From Geoalkalibacter halelectricus (GTDB taxonomy: Bacteria; Desulfobacterota; Desulfuromonadia; Desulfuromonadales; Geoalkalibacteraceae): a DNA stretch of 64,000 bases. This document shows, piece by piece, positions 53,331-61,980 of this stretch. The stretch lies in the NCBI RefSeq assembly GCF_025263685.1, contig NZ_CP092109.1, positions 3,163,001-3,227,000 of the forward strand. Direction: 5' to 3'. The position numbers were made by a program, and so were the translations under genes. How positions within the stretch are numbered: the first letter of the stretch is position 1; each line of letters starts with the position of its first letter. The notes under the pieces were generated by a model. That model worked only from the letters and a program-made list of their open reading frames with translations, was not told the origin of the DNA and made no database searches.

Positions 53331-54625
53331 AACGCTCTTTCGATGCCATCGTCATCGGCGCCGGGCCGGCCGGCTCCTCGGCGGCCCTCACCCTGGCCAA
53401 GGCCGGCCTGGATGTGGCGCTGCTCGAACGCGGCAGCTATCCCGGCGAGAAGAACATGTTCGGCGGCGTGCTCCATCGCCTCACCGCCCTGGAGGAGCAT
53501 TTTCCCGAGTTCTGGAACCAGGCGCCGCTGGAGCGTCACATCGTCAAGAAATCCCTGACCTTCCTGACCGAGGAATCCTCCTTCAACGTCAACTTCGACA
53601 CCCAGGCCTCGGACCGCACCCCCTACAACGGCTACACCGTGTACCGGCCGCGCTTTGACCGCTGGCTGGCCGATGAAGCGGTCAAGGCCGGCGCCAAGCT
53701 CTACTGCGGTTGCACGGTGGAGGATCTGCTGCGCGAGGACGGGCGGATTACCGGCGTCAAGGTGATGCGCGACGGCGGCGAGATCAAGGCGCCGGTGGTG
53801 ATCGCCGCCGACGGCGTGCTTTCCTTCGCCGCCAAGAAGGCCGGCCTGCGCCGCCCGGCCTTCGATCCGGCGCAGATGGCGGTTGGCGTCAAGGCCCTCA
53901 TCGACCTGCCCAAGGAGGTCATCGACGACCGCTTCGGCCTGGTGCGCGACCAGGGCGCCTCCAATGAGTTGGTCGGCTGCACCCAGGGCGTGCGCGGCGG
54001 CGGATTTCTCTACACCAACTACGATTCTCTCTCCATCGGCCTGGTCATGCACCTGGGCAGCCTGAGCGAGAGCGGCAAGACGCCCTACGACCTGCTCAAC
54101 AGCTTCATGGAACAGCCGCAGATGGCCAAGCTGCTCAAGGGCGGGCGGCTGCTGGAATACTCGGCGCACCTGGTGCCCGAGGGCGGCTACGACATGGTGC
54201 CGGAAACCTACGGCGACGGCATCCTGGTGGCGGGCGACGCGGCGGCGCTGTGCATCGTCACCGGCCTCAACCTCGAAGGCATCAACCTGGCCACGCACTC
54301 GGGCACCCTCGCCGGCCAGGCCGCCATCGAGGCGCACGGGCGCAAGGATTTCTCCAAGCGCAGCCTCTCCTGCTACCAGCGCATGCTGGAGAACAGCTAC
54401 GTCATGCAGGATCTCAAGCTCTACCGCCGCACCCCCCACATGCTGCACAACGACCGCATCTACACCCAGTATCCGGAGCTGCTGTGCGGCATCATGGATG
54501 AAATCTACCGCATCGACGGCACGCCCAAGGACACCATGACCAAGCTGCTGATGCGCACCGTCAAGGACAAAATCGGCCTCAAGAACCTGCTTGCCGATGT
54601 CTATTCAGGATGGAGAGCCCTATGA
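53327..54625 (+). CDS. fixC: FixC-like ETF:quinone oxidoreductase flavoprotein
   Basis: 432 residues from ATG 53327. FAD-binding GAGPAGSSAA near the N-terminus and the GDAAAL motif near residue 305, matching the FixC/ETF-QO family. It accepts electrons from the ETF and, with FixX, delivers them to quinone at the membrane. Overlapping starts and stops with its neighbours show a tight operon. Confidence 0.92.
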   Translation: MKRSFDAIVIGAGPAGSSAALTLAKAGLDVALLERGSYPGEKNMFGGVLHRLTALEEHFPEFWNQAPLERHIVKKSLTFLTEESSFNVNFDTQASDRTPYNGYTVYRPRFDRWLADEAVKAGAKLYCGCTVEDLLREDGRITGVKVMRDGGEIKAPVVIAADGVLSFAAKKAGLRRPAFDPAQMAVGVKALIDLPKEVIDDRFGLVRDQGASNELVGCTQGVRGGGFLYTNYDSLSIGLVMHLGSLSESGKTPYDLLNSFMEQPQMAKLLKGGRLLEYSAHLVPEGGYDMVPETYGDGILVAGDAAALCIVTGLNLEGINLATHSGTLAGQAAIEAHGRKDFSKRSLSCYQRMLENSYVMQDLKLYRRTPHMLHNDRIYTQYPELLCGIMDEIYRIDGTPKDTMTKLLMRTVKDKIGLKNLLADVYSGWRAL

Positions 54626-54906
54626 AAATCAACGTCGACGAAATCTTCGACGTCACCAGCTTCAACATCGACCGCGAGCCGCACATCGTGCTCGATCCCC
54701 AGGTGTGCGTCGGCTGCGACCAGCGCGGCTGCACCAACTCCTGCCCGGCGCGCTGCTACACCTGGTCGGAAGAGGATCAGAAGATGACCTTCGTCCATGA
54801 CGGCTGCCTGGAGTGCGGCACCTGCTACGTGGTCTGCCACCGCAACGCCTTCACCCGCTGGACCTATCCCCGGGGCGGCTTCGGGGTGTCCTTTCGCATG
54901 ACCTGA
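54622..54906 (+). CDS. fixX: FixX-like ferredoxin
   Basis: 94 residues from ATG 54622, overlapping fixC. Cys residues in CVGCDQRGCTNSC and CLECGTCYVVC match the FixX ferredoxin family. It partners FixC, replacing the C-terminal ferredoxin domain of eukaryotic ETF-QO. Confidence 0.92.
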   Translation: MKINVDEIFDVTSFNIDREPHIVLDPQVCVGCDQRGCTNSCPARCYTWSEEDQKMTFVHDGCLECGTCYVVCHRNAFTRWTYPRGGFGVSFRMT

Positions 54907-54917
54907 GGAGACGCGCC

Positions 54918-55814
54918 ATGTCTGAAAATAAGCTCGAAATTCTGGTGGTGCTGCGGGAATGCAGCGACCCCCGCCCCCCCGTGGGGCTCATGACCCGCGG
55001 TGCCGGCCTGCGCGAGCGGGGCCTGCGGCGCCTGACCAACCTCGCCGACCTCGAGGCCCTGGAGCACGCCCTGGCTCTTCAGGACGCGGGCGTGGCCCAG
55101 GTGAGCGTCGTCGCGGCCGGGCCCGCGCGGATCGAGGACAGCCTGCGCCTGGCTTTGGCCCTGGGCGCCCGGCGGGCCATTCGCGTCTGGGATGCCGGCT
55201 TCGAAGGCGGCGATGCCCTGGCCGACGCGCATCTCTGGCAACGGGTCTATACCGTGTTACGCCCCAAACTGATCCTGACCGGCAACCGCCTGCTGGATGC
55301 CGGTTGCGACCCCGCGCCGGGTCTTGCGGCCGCGCGCATGGGCATGGGCTGCGTCAGCGCCGCTCTGTCGCTGGTGCTCAACGACAATCAAGCGACGGTG
55401 CTGCGCAAGGGCGATTGCGGCGCGCGGCAGAAAATTCAGGTTCAACTTCCCTGTGCCATCCTCTGTGAGGCGGGCGCCAGGCAGGTCCGCTACCCTGGTC
55501 TTGAGGCCGTCGTCAATGCCACGACCCAACCGGTGGAGTTCTGGAGTCTGGCGGACCTGGGCCTGCCGGTGTGGGAGGTCGGTGCCCTGGGCGCAACCCT
55601 TGAACAGGGCGAAGTCAGCTTTCCCCGCCCCGATCCCCTGCGCGCGACCACGCCCGATCCCAGCCTGCCGGCCTTCGAGCGCATTCTTGCCCTACTCTCC
55701 GGCGGCATTCAGCCGCGCGAAGGCAAGATGCACTTTCTGCCCCCCGATCAGGTGGTGGAAAGCCTGATGGAGATTTTCCAAAGCGAAGGGCTGCTGCCCG
55801 AGGCCGAAGCATGA
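54918..55814 (+). CDS. etfB: Electron transfer flavoprotein beta-type subunit
   Basis: 298 residues from ATG 54918 behind GAGGAG. The EtfB/FixA signature regions NLADLEALEHAL and GCDPAPGLAAARMGM are visible. It completes the ETF with the alpha gene at 52302; the two are separated by fixC and fixX, an unusual order. The stop overlaps the mftF start by ATGA, tying the electron-transfer genes to the mycofactocin genes in one operon. Confidence 0.88.
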   Translation: MSENKLEILVVLRECSDPRPPVGLMTRGAGLRERGLRRLTNLADLEALEHALALQDAGVAQVSVVAAGPARIEDSLRLALALGARRAIRVWDAGFEGGDALADAHLWQRVYTVLRPKLILTGNRLLDAGCDPAPGLAAARMGMGCVSAALSLVLNDNQATVLRKGDCGARQKIQVQLPCAILCEAGARQVRYPGLEAVVNATTQPVEFWSLADLGLPVWEVGALGATLEQGEVSFPRPDPLRATTPDPSLPAFERILALLSGGIQPREGKMHFLPPDQVVESLMEIFQSEGLLPEAEA

Positions 55815-57223
55815 CTTACCGACTGCTTTCATCGGTTCGCATCGAGGAATCACCCGCGGGCATTTTCCTGGTGGCCGAGCGACCCTACCGGGTGCTGCGC
55901 ATCAACCAGAAGCTCGCGGATCTGGCCCGCCGGGGCCGCGAGGCGGGCGTCGCCGCGACCACGCCCGGCGAACACAAAATCTGGGAAACCCTCGTCACCC
56001 AGGGGCTGGCCCTGCGCGAGGAGCCGGCCGAGGCTCCCGACTTCCAGCCCCGGGTCAGCGTCGTCATCCCGGTACTCGACCGCGCCGAGGATCTGCGCAA
56101 GTGTCTCGAATCCCTGCGCCGCCTCGATTATCCCCAACAACTCCTGGAGATCATCGTGGTCGATGACGGCAGCCGCGACGCCTCGCCCCAGGTGGCCGAG
56201 GAATTCGGCGCGCGCCTGCTGGCCAGCGGCGGGCGCGGCACGGGACCGGCGGCGGCGCGCAATCGTGGCGCGGCGGCCGCCGGCGGCGACATCCTCGCTT
56301 TTATCGATTCCGACTGCACCGCCTCGCCCCAATGGCTCGGCGAACTGCTGCCGAGCTTCGCCGATGGCGAGGTCGCCGCGGTGGGCGGCTGGGTCGACGG
56401 CATGAACAGCCGCCGCGGCCTGGATCGCTACGAAACGGTCATGTCGAGTCTCAACCTGGGCGGGCGCGAACGCAACGGCAAGGAAGGCAACGACACCTTC
56501 TACCTGCCGAGCTGCAACCTGCTGGTGCGGCGCACCGCCTTCGCCATCGTCGGCGGGTTTCGCGAGGATCTCCACGTCGGCGAGGACGTGGACCTCACCT
56601 GGCGCCTGCGCGACTGCGCCTACCGCATCGTCTACCTGCCCAAGGGCAAGGTGTGCCACAACCACCGCAGCAGCCTGATGCCCTTCATGCGGCGGCGCTT
56701 CGACTACGGAACCTCCGAGGGCATGTTGCAGACCCTGCATCCCCAGCGGCGCAAGAAACTGCTCCTGCCGCCCGGCTTGTGCGTGGCCTTGCTGTTGCTC
56801 ATGCTCGGCCTGACCACCCTGCAGGCCGCGGTGTTCGGCACCTGCGCCGCCGTGCTGCTCATCGATGCCGGCGTCACCCACGCCAAGCTCAACCGGCGCG
56901 GGTTGCGTCAGGGATTCCTCGCGGTTTTTCAGGCGCGCCTGCGCGCCTTGGCGAGCCTGGCCTATTATCTGGGCTATCATCTGCTACGCTATTACCTGTT
57001 GCCGATCATCCTGCTCGGGATTGTCCTGCCGCAGGCGGGGTTGGTGCTTGCCTTGCTTGGACTCTGGGTGGTGGGGGTCGATTACCGGCTGCGCCGCCCC
57101 GAGCTCTCGCTCCCGGCCTTCGCCCTGTTCTACCTGCTGGAACAGATCTCCTACGGCCTGGGTGTGTTCGTCGGCTGCTGGCGACAAAGAAATTTCTCCA
57201 GTTACGTATTTGAATTTTCGTAG
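55811..57223 (+). CDS. mftF: MftF, membrane glycosyltransferase of mycofactocin
   Basis: 470 residues. An N-terminal segment of about 75 residues, then a family 2 glycosyltransferase domain (VSVVIPVLDRAEDLRKCL; VVDDGS; FIDSDC with the metal-binding DxD) and C-terminal membrane helices (about 320-450). MftF adds glucose units to the mycofactocin core. It ends the operon, and its stop codon lies inside a palindromic repeat. Confidence 0.9.
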   Translation: MTYRLLSSVRIEESPAGIFLVAERPYRVLRINQKLADLARRGREAGVAATTPGEHKIWETLVTQGLALREEPAEAPDFQPRVSVVIPVLDRAEDLRKCLESLRRLDYPQQLLEIIVVDDGSRDASPQVAEEFGARLLASGGRGTGPAAARNRGAAAAGGDILAFIDSDCTASPQWLGELLPSFADGEVAAVGGWVDGMNSRRGLDRYETVMSSLNLGGRERNGKEGNDTFYLPSCNLLVRRTAFAIVGGFREDLHVGEDVDLTWRLRDCAYRIVYLPKGKVCHNHRSSLMPFMRRRFDYGTSEGMLQTLHPQRRKKLLLPPGLCVALLLLMLGLTTLQAAVFGTCAAVLLIDAGVTHAKLNRRGLRQGFLAVFQARLRALASLAYYLGYHLLRYYLLPIILLGIVLPQAGLVLALLGLWVVGVDYRLRRPELSLPAFALFYLLEQISYGLGVFVGCWRQRNFSSYVFEFS

Positions 57224-57267
57224 GGGCGCACCGACGTGCGCCCAGGGCGGATGCAATCCGCCCCTAC
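57220..57267. repeat. Palindromic repeat overlapping the mftF stop codon
   Basis: GTAGGGGCG (57220-57228) pairs with CGCCCCTAC (57259-57267), enclosing GCAC/GTGC and GCGGAT/ATCCGC sub-stems. A type dispersed in many genomes. Confidence 0.6.
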
Positions 57268-57290
57268 CCAAATTCCCGTTCCTCCGAGCC

Positions 57291-57380
57291 GGACGACCTA
57301 AAGGGGAAGGCCCCCAGGGTTGCCGGCCGATGGGTTGCGCTGGAAACGGCGTAGCCTCCCTTTCGGAAAGGAGATCGTCC
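57291..57380 (+). ncRNA. Moco/Tuco-type riboswitch before the aldehyde oxidoreductase
   Basis: A structured leader: P1 GGACGA (57291-57296) / TCGTCC (57375-57380), an inner CCTTT-CGG-AAAGG hairpin (57359-57371), and the conserved GCCTCCC (57354-57360) of the Moco RNA motif. Compact members of this class occur upstream of tungsten enzyme genes and are thought to sense the tungsten cofactor. The next gene is such an enzyme, 41 bp downstream. Assigned by eye; a covariance-model search would decide. Confidence 0.65.
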
Positions 57381-57421
57381 CTCATGGAAAACCCGTATCA
57401 ATGAGAAAGGGAGAAGCGCAC

Positions 57422-59152
57422 ATGAACAAGATCTACCGCGTCAACATGACCGACCTGACCACCTCCGTGGAAGACTGCCCGGCCGAATGGGCGGGTCTGG
57501 GCGGCCGCGGCCTGACCTCGGCCATCGTCGCCGCCGAAGTGCCCCCCGCCTGTCATCCCCTGGGGCCCAACAACAAGCTGGTGTTCGCTCCGGGCCTTCT
57601 GACCGGCACCCCGGCGGCCAACTCGGGACGGCTCTCGGCGGGCGCCAAAAGCCCCCTGACCGGCACCATCAAGGAGAGTAATGCCGGCGGCAGCGCGGCG
57701 CAGCTCTTCGCGCGCCTCGACATCAAGGCGCTCATCATCGAGGGCCAGCCCAAGGAGGATGCCTGGTACAAGCTGGCGCTCTCCAAGGACGGCGTGAAGA
57801 TCGAGAAGGAAACCGCGCTGGTCGGCAAGGGCAATTTCGCCGTGGTCGAGGCGGTGCAGGCGCAAAAGGGCAAGAAGACCGGCGTGATCAGCATCGGCCC
57901 GGCGGGCGAGTGGCGCATGAAGGCGGCCAACATCTCGGTGATGGATCCCGACGGCAAGCTGCGCAGCCACGGCCGCGGCGGCCTGGGCGCGGTGATGGGC
58001 GCGAAGAAGATCAAGTACATCACCGTCGACGGCGAGGGCGCACCGGCGGTCAAGATCGCCGATCCGGAGAAGTTCAAGACCGCGGCGCGCACCTTCGCCA
58101 AGGCGCTGCTCGATCATCCGGTCTCGGGCGAGGGTCTGCCCACCTACGGCACCAACATCCTGATCAACGTGCTCAACGAGGCGGGCGGCTTGCCGACCAA
58201 GAACTTTCGCTACGGCCAGTTCGAGGGCCATGACAAGATCTCGGGCGAAACCATGCACGACATCATCACCGCGCGCGGCGGCAAGACCAAGCACGGCTGC
58301 CATGCCGGCTGCATCATCCAGTGCTCCCAGGAGTACGTGGATACCTCGGGCGTCTATGTGACCTCGGGCTTTGAGTACGAGACCATCTGGGGCTTTGGCG
58401 CCAACTGCTGCATCGACAACCTCGACCACATCGCCGAGGCCGATCATCTCATGGACGATATCGGCATCGACTCCATCGAGTCGGCGGTGATCATGGGTGT
58501 GGCCATGGAGGCGGGCATCCTGCCCTGGGGCGATGGGCCCGGCGTCAATCGCCTGCTGCGCGAGGAGATCGGCAAGGGCACGCCGCTGGGACGTATTCTC
58601 GGCAACGGCGCGGCGGAGGTGGGTGTGGCCTATGGGCTCACGCGCGTGCCGGTGGTCAAGGGCCAGGGCATTCCGGCCTACGATCCGCGCTCGGTCAAGG
58701 GCATCGGCATCACCTACGCCACAAGCACCATGGGGGCGGATCACACCGCGGGCTATTCGGTGGCGACCAACATCCTCAAAGTCGGCGGCGATGTGGATCC
58801 GCTCAAGAAAGAGGGGCAGGTGGAGCTCTCGCGCAACCTGCAGATCGCCACCGCGGCGGTTGATTCCACCGGCCTGTGCCTGTTCGTCGCCTTCCCGGTG
58901 CTCGACATCCCCGAGGCGCTCACCGCCATCGTCGAGATGCTCAACGCGCGCTTCGGCCTGAGCCTCACCGGCGATGACGTCACGGCCCTGGGCACCTCGA
59001 TCCTCAAGACCGAGCATGCCTTCAACCAGGCCGCGGGCTTCACCAACGCCCACGACCGGCTGCCCGAGTTCTTCGCCACCGAGCCGGTGCCGCCGCACAA
59101 CGTGGTGTGGGATTTCACCGACGCCGAAATTGACGAATTCTGGAATTTCTAG
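57422..59152 (+). CDS. aor: Tungsten-containing aldehyde:ferredoxin oxidoreductase
   Basis: 576 residues from ATG 57422 behind AAAGGGAG. AOR family: N-terminal NMTDLTT and WAGLGGRGLTSAI, the cofactor-binding region NSGRLSAGAKSPLTG, and [4Fe-4S] ligands in CHAGCIIQC plus the late Cys of STGLCLF. Oxidises aldehydes to carboxylic acids (or the reverse) with ferredoxin-like acceptors and a W-bis-pterin cofactor. MoaD- and MoeB-like cofactor genes follow, and a Moco/Tuco-type leader precedes it. No AorA-type ferredoxin subunit is adjacent. A role in aromatic metabolism (BamB-like) is less likely, as no bam genes are near. Confidence 0.93.
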   Translation: MNKIYRVNMTDLTTSVEDCPAEWAGLGGRGLTSAIVAAEVPPACHPLGPNNKLVFAPGLLTGTPAANSGRLSAGAKSPLTGTIKESNAGGSAAQLFARLDIKALIIEGQPKEDAWYKLALSKDGVKIEKETALVGKGNFAVVEAVQAQKGKKTGVISIGPAGEWRMKAANISVMDPDGKLRSHGRGGLGAVMGAKKIKYITVDGEGAPAVKIADPEKFKTAARTFAKALLDHPVSGEGLPTYGTNILINVLNEAGGLPTKNFRYGQFEGHDKISGETMHDIITARGGKTKHGCHAGCIIQCSQEYVDTSGVYVTSGFEYETIWGFGANCCIDNLDHIAEADHLMDDIGIDSIESAVIMGVAMEAGILPWGDGPGVNRLLREEIGKGTPLGRILGNGAAEVGVAYGLTRVPVVKGQGIPAYDPRSVKGIGITYATSTMGADHTAGYSVATNILKVGGDVDPLKKEGQVELSRNLQIATAAVDSTGLCLFVAFPVLDIPEALTAIVEMLNARFGLSLTGDDVTALGTSILKTEHAFNQAAGFTNAHDRLPEFFATEPVPPHNVVWDFTDAEIDEFWNF

Positions 59153-59277
59153 GATGATAGGACAAACGCCGGGGTGAGCCCGTCTTGCCTCGGCTTTGAT
59201 CCGCCTCATGCGCCCGCCGGTCTATTTTCCTGGACGGCGGGCGTTTCTTTTCACCTGGAATTTCGAGGAGCCACGCC

Positions 59278-59502
59278 ATGAAGGTTCTGATCAAACTCTT
59301 CGCCACCTTCCGCAACGAGCGCTTCAAGCAGGAGGAAAAGGATCTGCCGCCCGGCACGACCATCCGCCAGGTCGTGGCACAACTGGAAATCGCCGAGGAA
59401 GCCCTGGGCATGGTCATGCTCAACGGCCGCCACACGCCTCTGGATCAGGAGTTGAGCGAGGGAGACACCCTCTCGCTGTTCCCCCTCGTGGGAGGCGGCT
59501 GA
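59278..59502 (+). CDS. moaD: MoaD/ThiS-family sulfur carrier for the pterin cofactor
   Basis: 74 residues, beta-grasp ubiquitin-like pattern, ending LFPLVGGG with the C-terminal Gly-Gly needed for adenylation and thiocarboxylate formation. It would supply sulfur to molybdopterin synthase. Placed after the tungsten enzyme and 1 bp before the MoeB-like gene, it is probably the copy used for the tungsten cofactor. Confidence 0.9.
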   Translation: MKVLIKLFATFRNERFKQEEKDLPPGTTIRQVVAQLEIAEEALGMVMLNGRHTPLDQELSEGDTLSLFPLVGGG

Positions 59503-59503
59503 G

Positions 59504-60322
59504 ATGAGCGATCTGCACGAATATATTCGCGCCCACATCACGGGCGATCTGGTGCCCTGGGATATCCAGCAGGAGGCGGCCGCCCGCTTCGGCCTCTCCC
59601 TGGCCGAGGTGGAGGGCCAGCTGCTGGAGGCGCAACTGCTGCCCGCCCGCTACCAGCGCAATCGCAAGGGCATCAGCACCGCCCAACAGCTTAAGCTGCA
59701 CCGGGCACGCGTCGCGGTCATCGGCTGCGGCGGTCTGGGCGGCTACATTCTTGAGGAACTGGCGCGCCTGGGGGTGGGCACCATTGTCGCCATCGACCCC
59801 GACGTTTTCGAGGAACACAACCTCAACCGCCAATTGCTCAGCGCCCCCGAGCGACTCGGGCAGGACAAAACGCAAGCGGCCCAGGCACGCATCGCCGAAA
59901 TCAACCCGGCGGTGACCCTGGTGGCGATCAAGCAGGCCCTGGGCCGCGACAATGGCGCCGAACTGCTGCAAAACTGCGACCTGGCGGTGGATGCCCTGGA
60001 CAGCATCCGCGTGCGCCTGGAGCTGGCCGAGGTGTGCGACCAGCTCGGCATCCCCATGGTGCATGGCGCCATCGCCGGCTGGTACGGTCAGGTCTTCACC
60101 CAGTTCCCCGGCGAGGATCACCTGCAGCGCATCTACGCCCATGGCGTCGACGGCAAGGGCGCGGAAAAGGCCCTCGGCAATCCCTCCTTCACCCCAGCCC
60201 TGGTGGCCAGCCTTGAAGTCGCCGAGGCCTGCAAGCTGCTCATCGGCGTCGGCGAACCCCTGCGCGGCCGCAAGCTGATTATCGACCTGCTCGACATGGA
60301 TTTGCACGTCGTGCCGTTGTAA
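59504..60322 (+). CDS. moeB: MoeB/ThiF-family adenylyltransferase
   Basis: 272 residues. An N-terminal extension of about 60 residues, then the ThiF/E1-like nucleotide-binding domain (VAVIGCGGLGGYILEELARLGVG) and the DPDVFEEHNLNRQ motif. It activates the C-terminal Gly of the MoaD-like partner just upstream. The typical zinc Cys pairs of E. coli MoeB are not evident. Closest to the HesA/ThiF subgroup that goes with AOR genes. Confidence 0.88.
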   Translation: MSDLHEYIRAHITGDLVPWDIQQEAAARFGLSLAEVEGQLLEAQLLPARYQRNRKGISTAQQLKLHRARVAVIGCGGLGGYILEELARLGVGTIVAIDPDVFEEHNLNRQLLSAPERLGQDKTQAAQARIAEINPAVTLVAIKQALGRDNGAELLQNCDLAVDALDSIRVRLELAEVCDQLGIPMVHGAIAGWYGQVFTQFPGEDHLQRIYAHGVDGKGAEKALGNPSFTPALVASLEVAEACKLLIGVGEPLRGRKLIIDLLDMDLHVVPL

Positions 60323-60324
60323 AC

Positions 60325-60437
60325 CATTTCACCGCGGAGAGCGCAGAGGACGCAGAGAAATCCTTAAAGAATCGAATCCTTACCTTTAACTCCTCGGGGT
60401 CTCCTCGGCGATCTTCGCGTCTCTGCGGTAAAGCGCT
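60325..60437. repeat. Dispersed palindromic repeat, second copy
   Basis: TTTCACCGCGGAGAGCGCAG at one end and GTCTCTGCGGTAAAGCG at the other form long inverted arms. Related to 50211-50324. Confidence 0.6.
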
Positions 60438-60451
60438 CTTGATCCGGAATA

Positions 60452-61957
60452 TCAGCGCAGACCGTACTTGTTGATTTTGCGGTGCAGGGTGTTGCGGCCG
60501 ATGCCGAGCTGGCGGGCCGCGGCGGAGATGTTCCAGTGGTTGCGTTCCAGGGCGGCGCGCACGGCCTCCCTTTCGTTGGCGTGCAAATCAAGCGGAGCGT
60601 TCGGCGACGCCGAAGAGCGGCCGGTGAGTTGGTACAGAATTCCGGCCAGATCCTCCACCTGCCCCAGCAACTGCTCCAGATCCTGTCGCGAGCGGCGGCC
60701 GAGTCCTTCCGCGCCGCCGAGCCACGCGAGGATATTCGCTCCCGATGTCGGAAGCGGGTCGGGGTGCGCGGCGCCCTCGCCAGGGTCGGCCGCGGCCAGG
60801 AAGTGTCCAAGGTGCTTGGGCAGAATGGTTGGGCCGCTGCACAGCGCGGCCGCGCGGCGCAGCACATTGACCAGTTCGCGGATATTGCCGGGCCAGGAAT
60901 GTTCCTGCAACAGACTCACAACCGCCGGGGCCAGGGTCAGATCGGGATTGTTCTGGCGAACGAAATACTCGGCCAGGGCGGGAATGTCCTCGCGCCGCTC
61001 GGCCAGGCTGGGCAGTTCCAGGCGCACCACGTTGAGCCGGTAGTAAAGATCCTCGCGGAAGGTTTTCTTGCCCACCGCTTCCCACAAATCGACATTGCTC
61101 GCCGAAATCAGCCGCACGTTGCCGCGGATCGGCTTCTCGCCGCCCACCCGCATGAATTCGCCCGTTTCCAGCACCCGCAGCAGCTTGACCTGAATGGCCG
61201 GACCGGCATCGCCGATTTCATCGAGAAACAGGGTGCCGCGATGGGCCAGTTCGAAGATGCCCCGGCGCAGACTGCCGGCGCCGGTAAACGAGCCGCGTTC
61301 GTGGCCGAACAGCTCGCTCTCGAGCATGTTCTCGGGCAGCGCCGCGCAGTTGATGGGAAAAAAGGCCTGGTCGGCGCGGCTCGAGGCGGCGTGAATGAAG
61401 CGGGCCAATACTTCCTTGCCGCTGCCGGTCTTGCCCTGGATCAGCACATTGATGTTCTTGTTGGCGATTTTGTAGGCCAGGGACACCAGGCGCCGCATGG
61501 CTTGCGAACGCCCCACCTGCAGACCGACGGCCCGGGCCACACCCGCCCACTCCTCATCGCCGCCCGCGCCCGCCCCCAGGCTGCCGTGCCGGGCGGCCTT
61601 GTGAATCAGAACCTCGATCTCGGCGATGTCGTCAAAGGGTTTTTCCACATACTCATAGGCGCCCATCTGCATGGCGCTCACCGCCGTCTTGATAGTGCTG
61701 AAGCCGGTCATGATGATGACTTCGCAGGCCGGGTGGTGGGCCTTGATCTGACGCAGCAGGGTCAGCCCGTCCGTATCGGGCAGCTTGAGATCGACCATCG
61801 CCACCTGGTAGGCGGCGCCGTGCAGGGCCGCCAGGGTTTCCGCCTCATTGGTGGCGGTGGTCACCGCATAGCCCTTGCGACTGAGCAGGCGCCGCAGAAA
61901 ATTGCAGACATCCGCCTCATCGTCGACGATCAGCACCCGTGTTACTTCCGTCACCAC
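60452..61957 (-). CDS. NtrC-family sigma-54-dependent response regulator 3
   Basis: 501 residues from a GTG start behind GGGGGAGAT. Receiver domain with Asp56 (VAMVDLKLPDTDG). AAA+ domain with Walker A QGKTGSGKEV; the sigma-54 loop reads GSFTGA rather than GAFTGA. A C-terminal Fis-type HTH ends LGIGRNTLHRKINKYGLR. A poorly conserved linker (about 385-450) lies before the HTH. It follows its kinase by 23 bp and lies in one direction with the iron alcohol dehydrogenase at the right edge, a plan much like that of the ADH1 operon. Confidence 0.92.
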   Translation of the reverse strand: MVTEVTRVLIVDDEADVCNFLRRLLSRKGYAVTTATNEAETLAALHGAAYQVAMVDLKLPDTDGLTLLRQIKAHHPACEVIIMTGFSTIKTAVSAMQMGAYEYVEKPFDDIAEIEVLIHKAARHGSLGAGAGGDEEWAGVARAVGLQVGRSQAMRRLVSLAYKIANKNINVLIQGKTGSGKEVLARFIHAASSRADQAFFPINCAALPENMLESELFGHERGSFTGAGSLRRGIFELAHRGTLFLDEIGDAGPAIQVKLLRVLETGEFMRVGGEKPIRGNVRLISASNVDLWEAVGKKTFREDLYYRLNVVRLELPSLAERREDIPALAEYFVRQNNPDLTLAPAVVSLLQEHSWPGNIRELVNVLRRAAALCSGPTILPKHLGHFLAAADPGEGAAHPDPLPTSGANILAWLGGAEGLGRRSRQDLEQLLGQVEDLAGILYQLTGRSSASPNAPLDLHANEREAVRAALERNHWNISAAARQLGIGRNTLHRKINKYGLR

Positions 61958-61980
61958 CAGATCTCCCCCGAAACGCCCGG

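Noticed and set aside
57324-57339. Possible sigma-54 promoter before the AOR gene
   Set aside because: The match is partial and lies inside the conserved Moco/Tuco-type leader, which explains the sequence better.
57422-59152. BamB-type subunit of benzoyl-CoA reductase
   Set aside because: BamB is related and longer, but no other bam genes are near, and the cofactor genes and leader suit an ordinary AOR.
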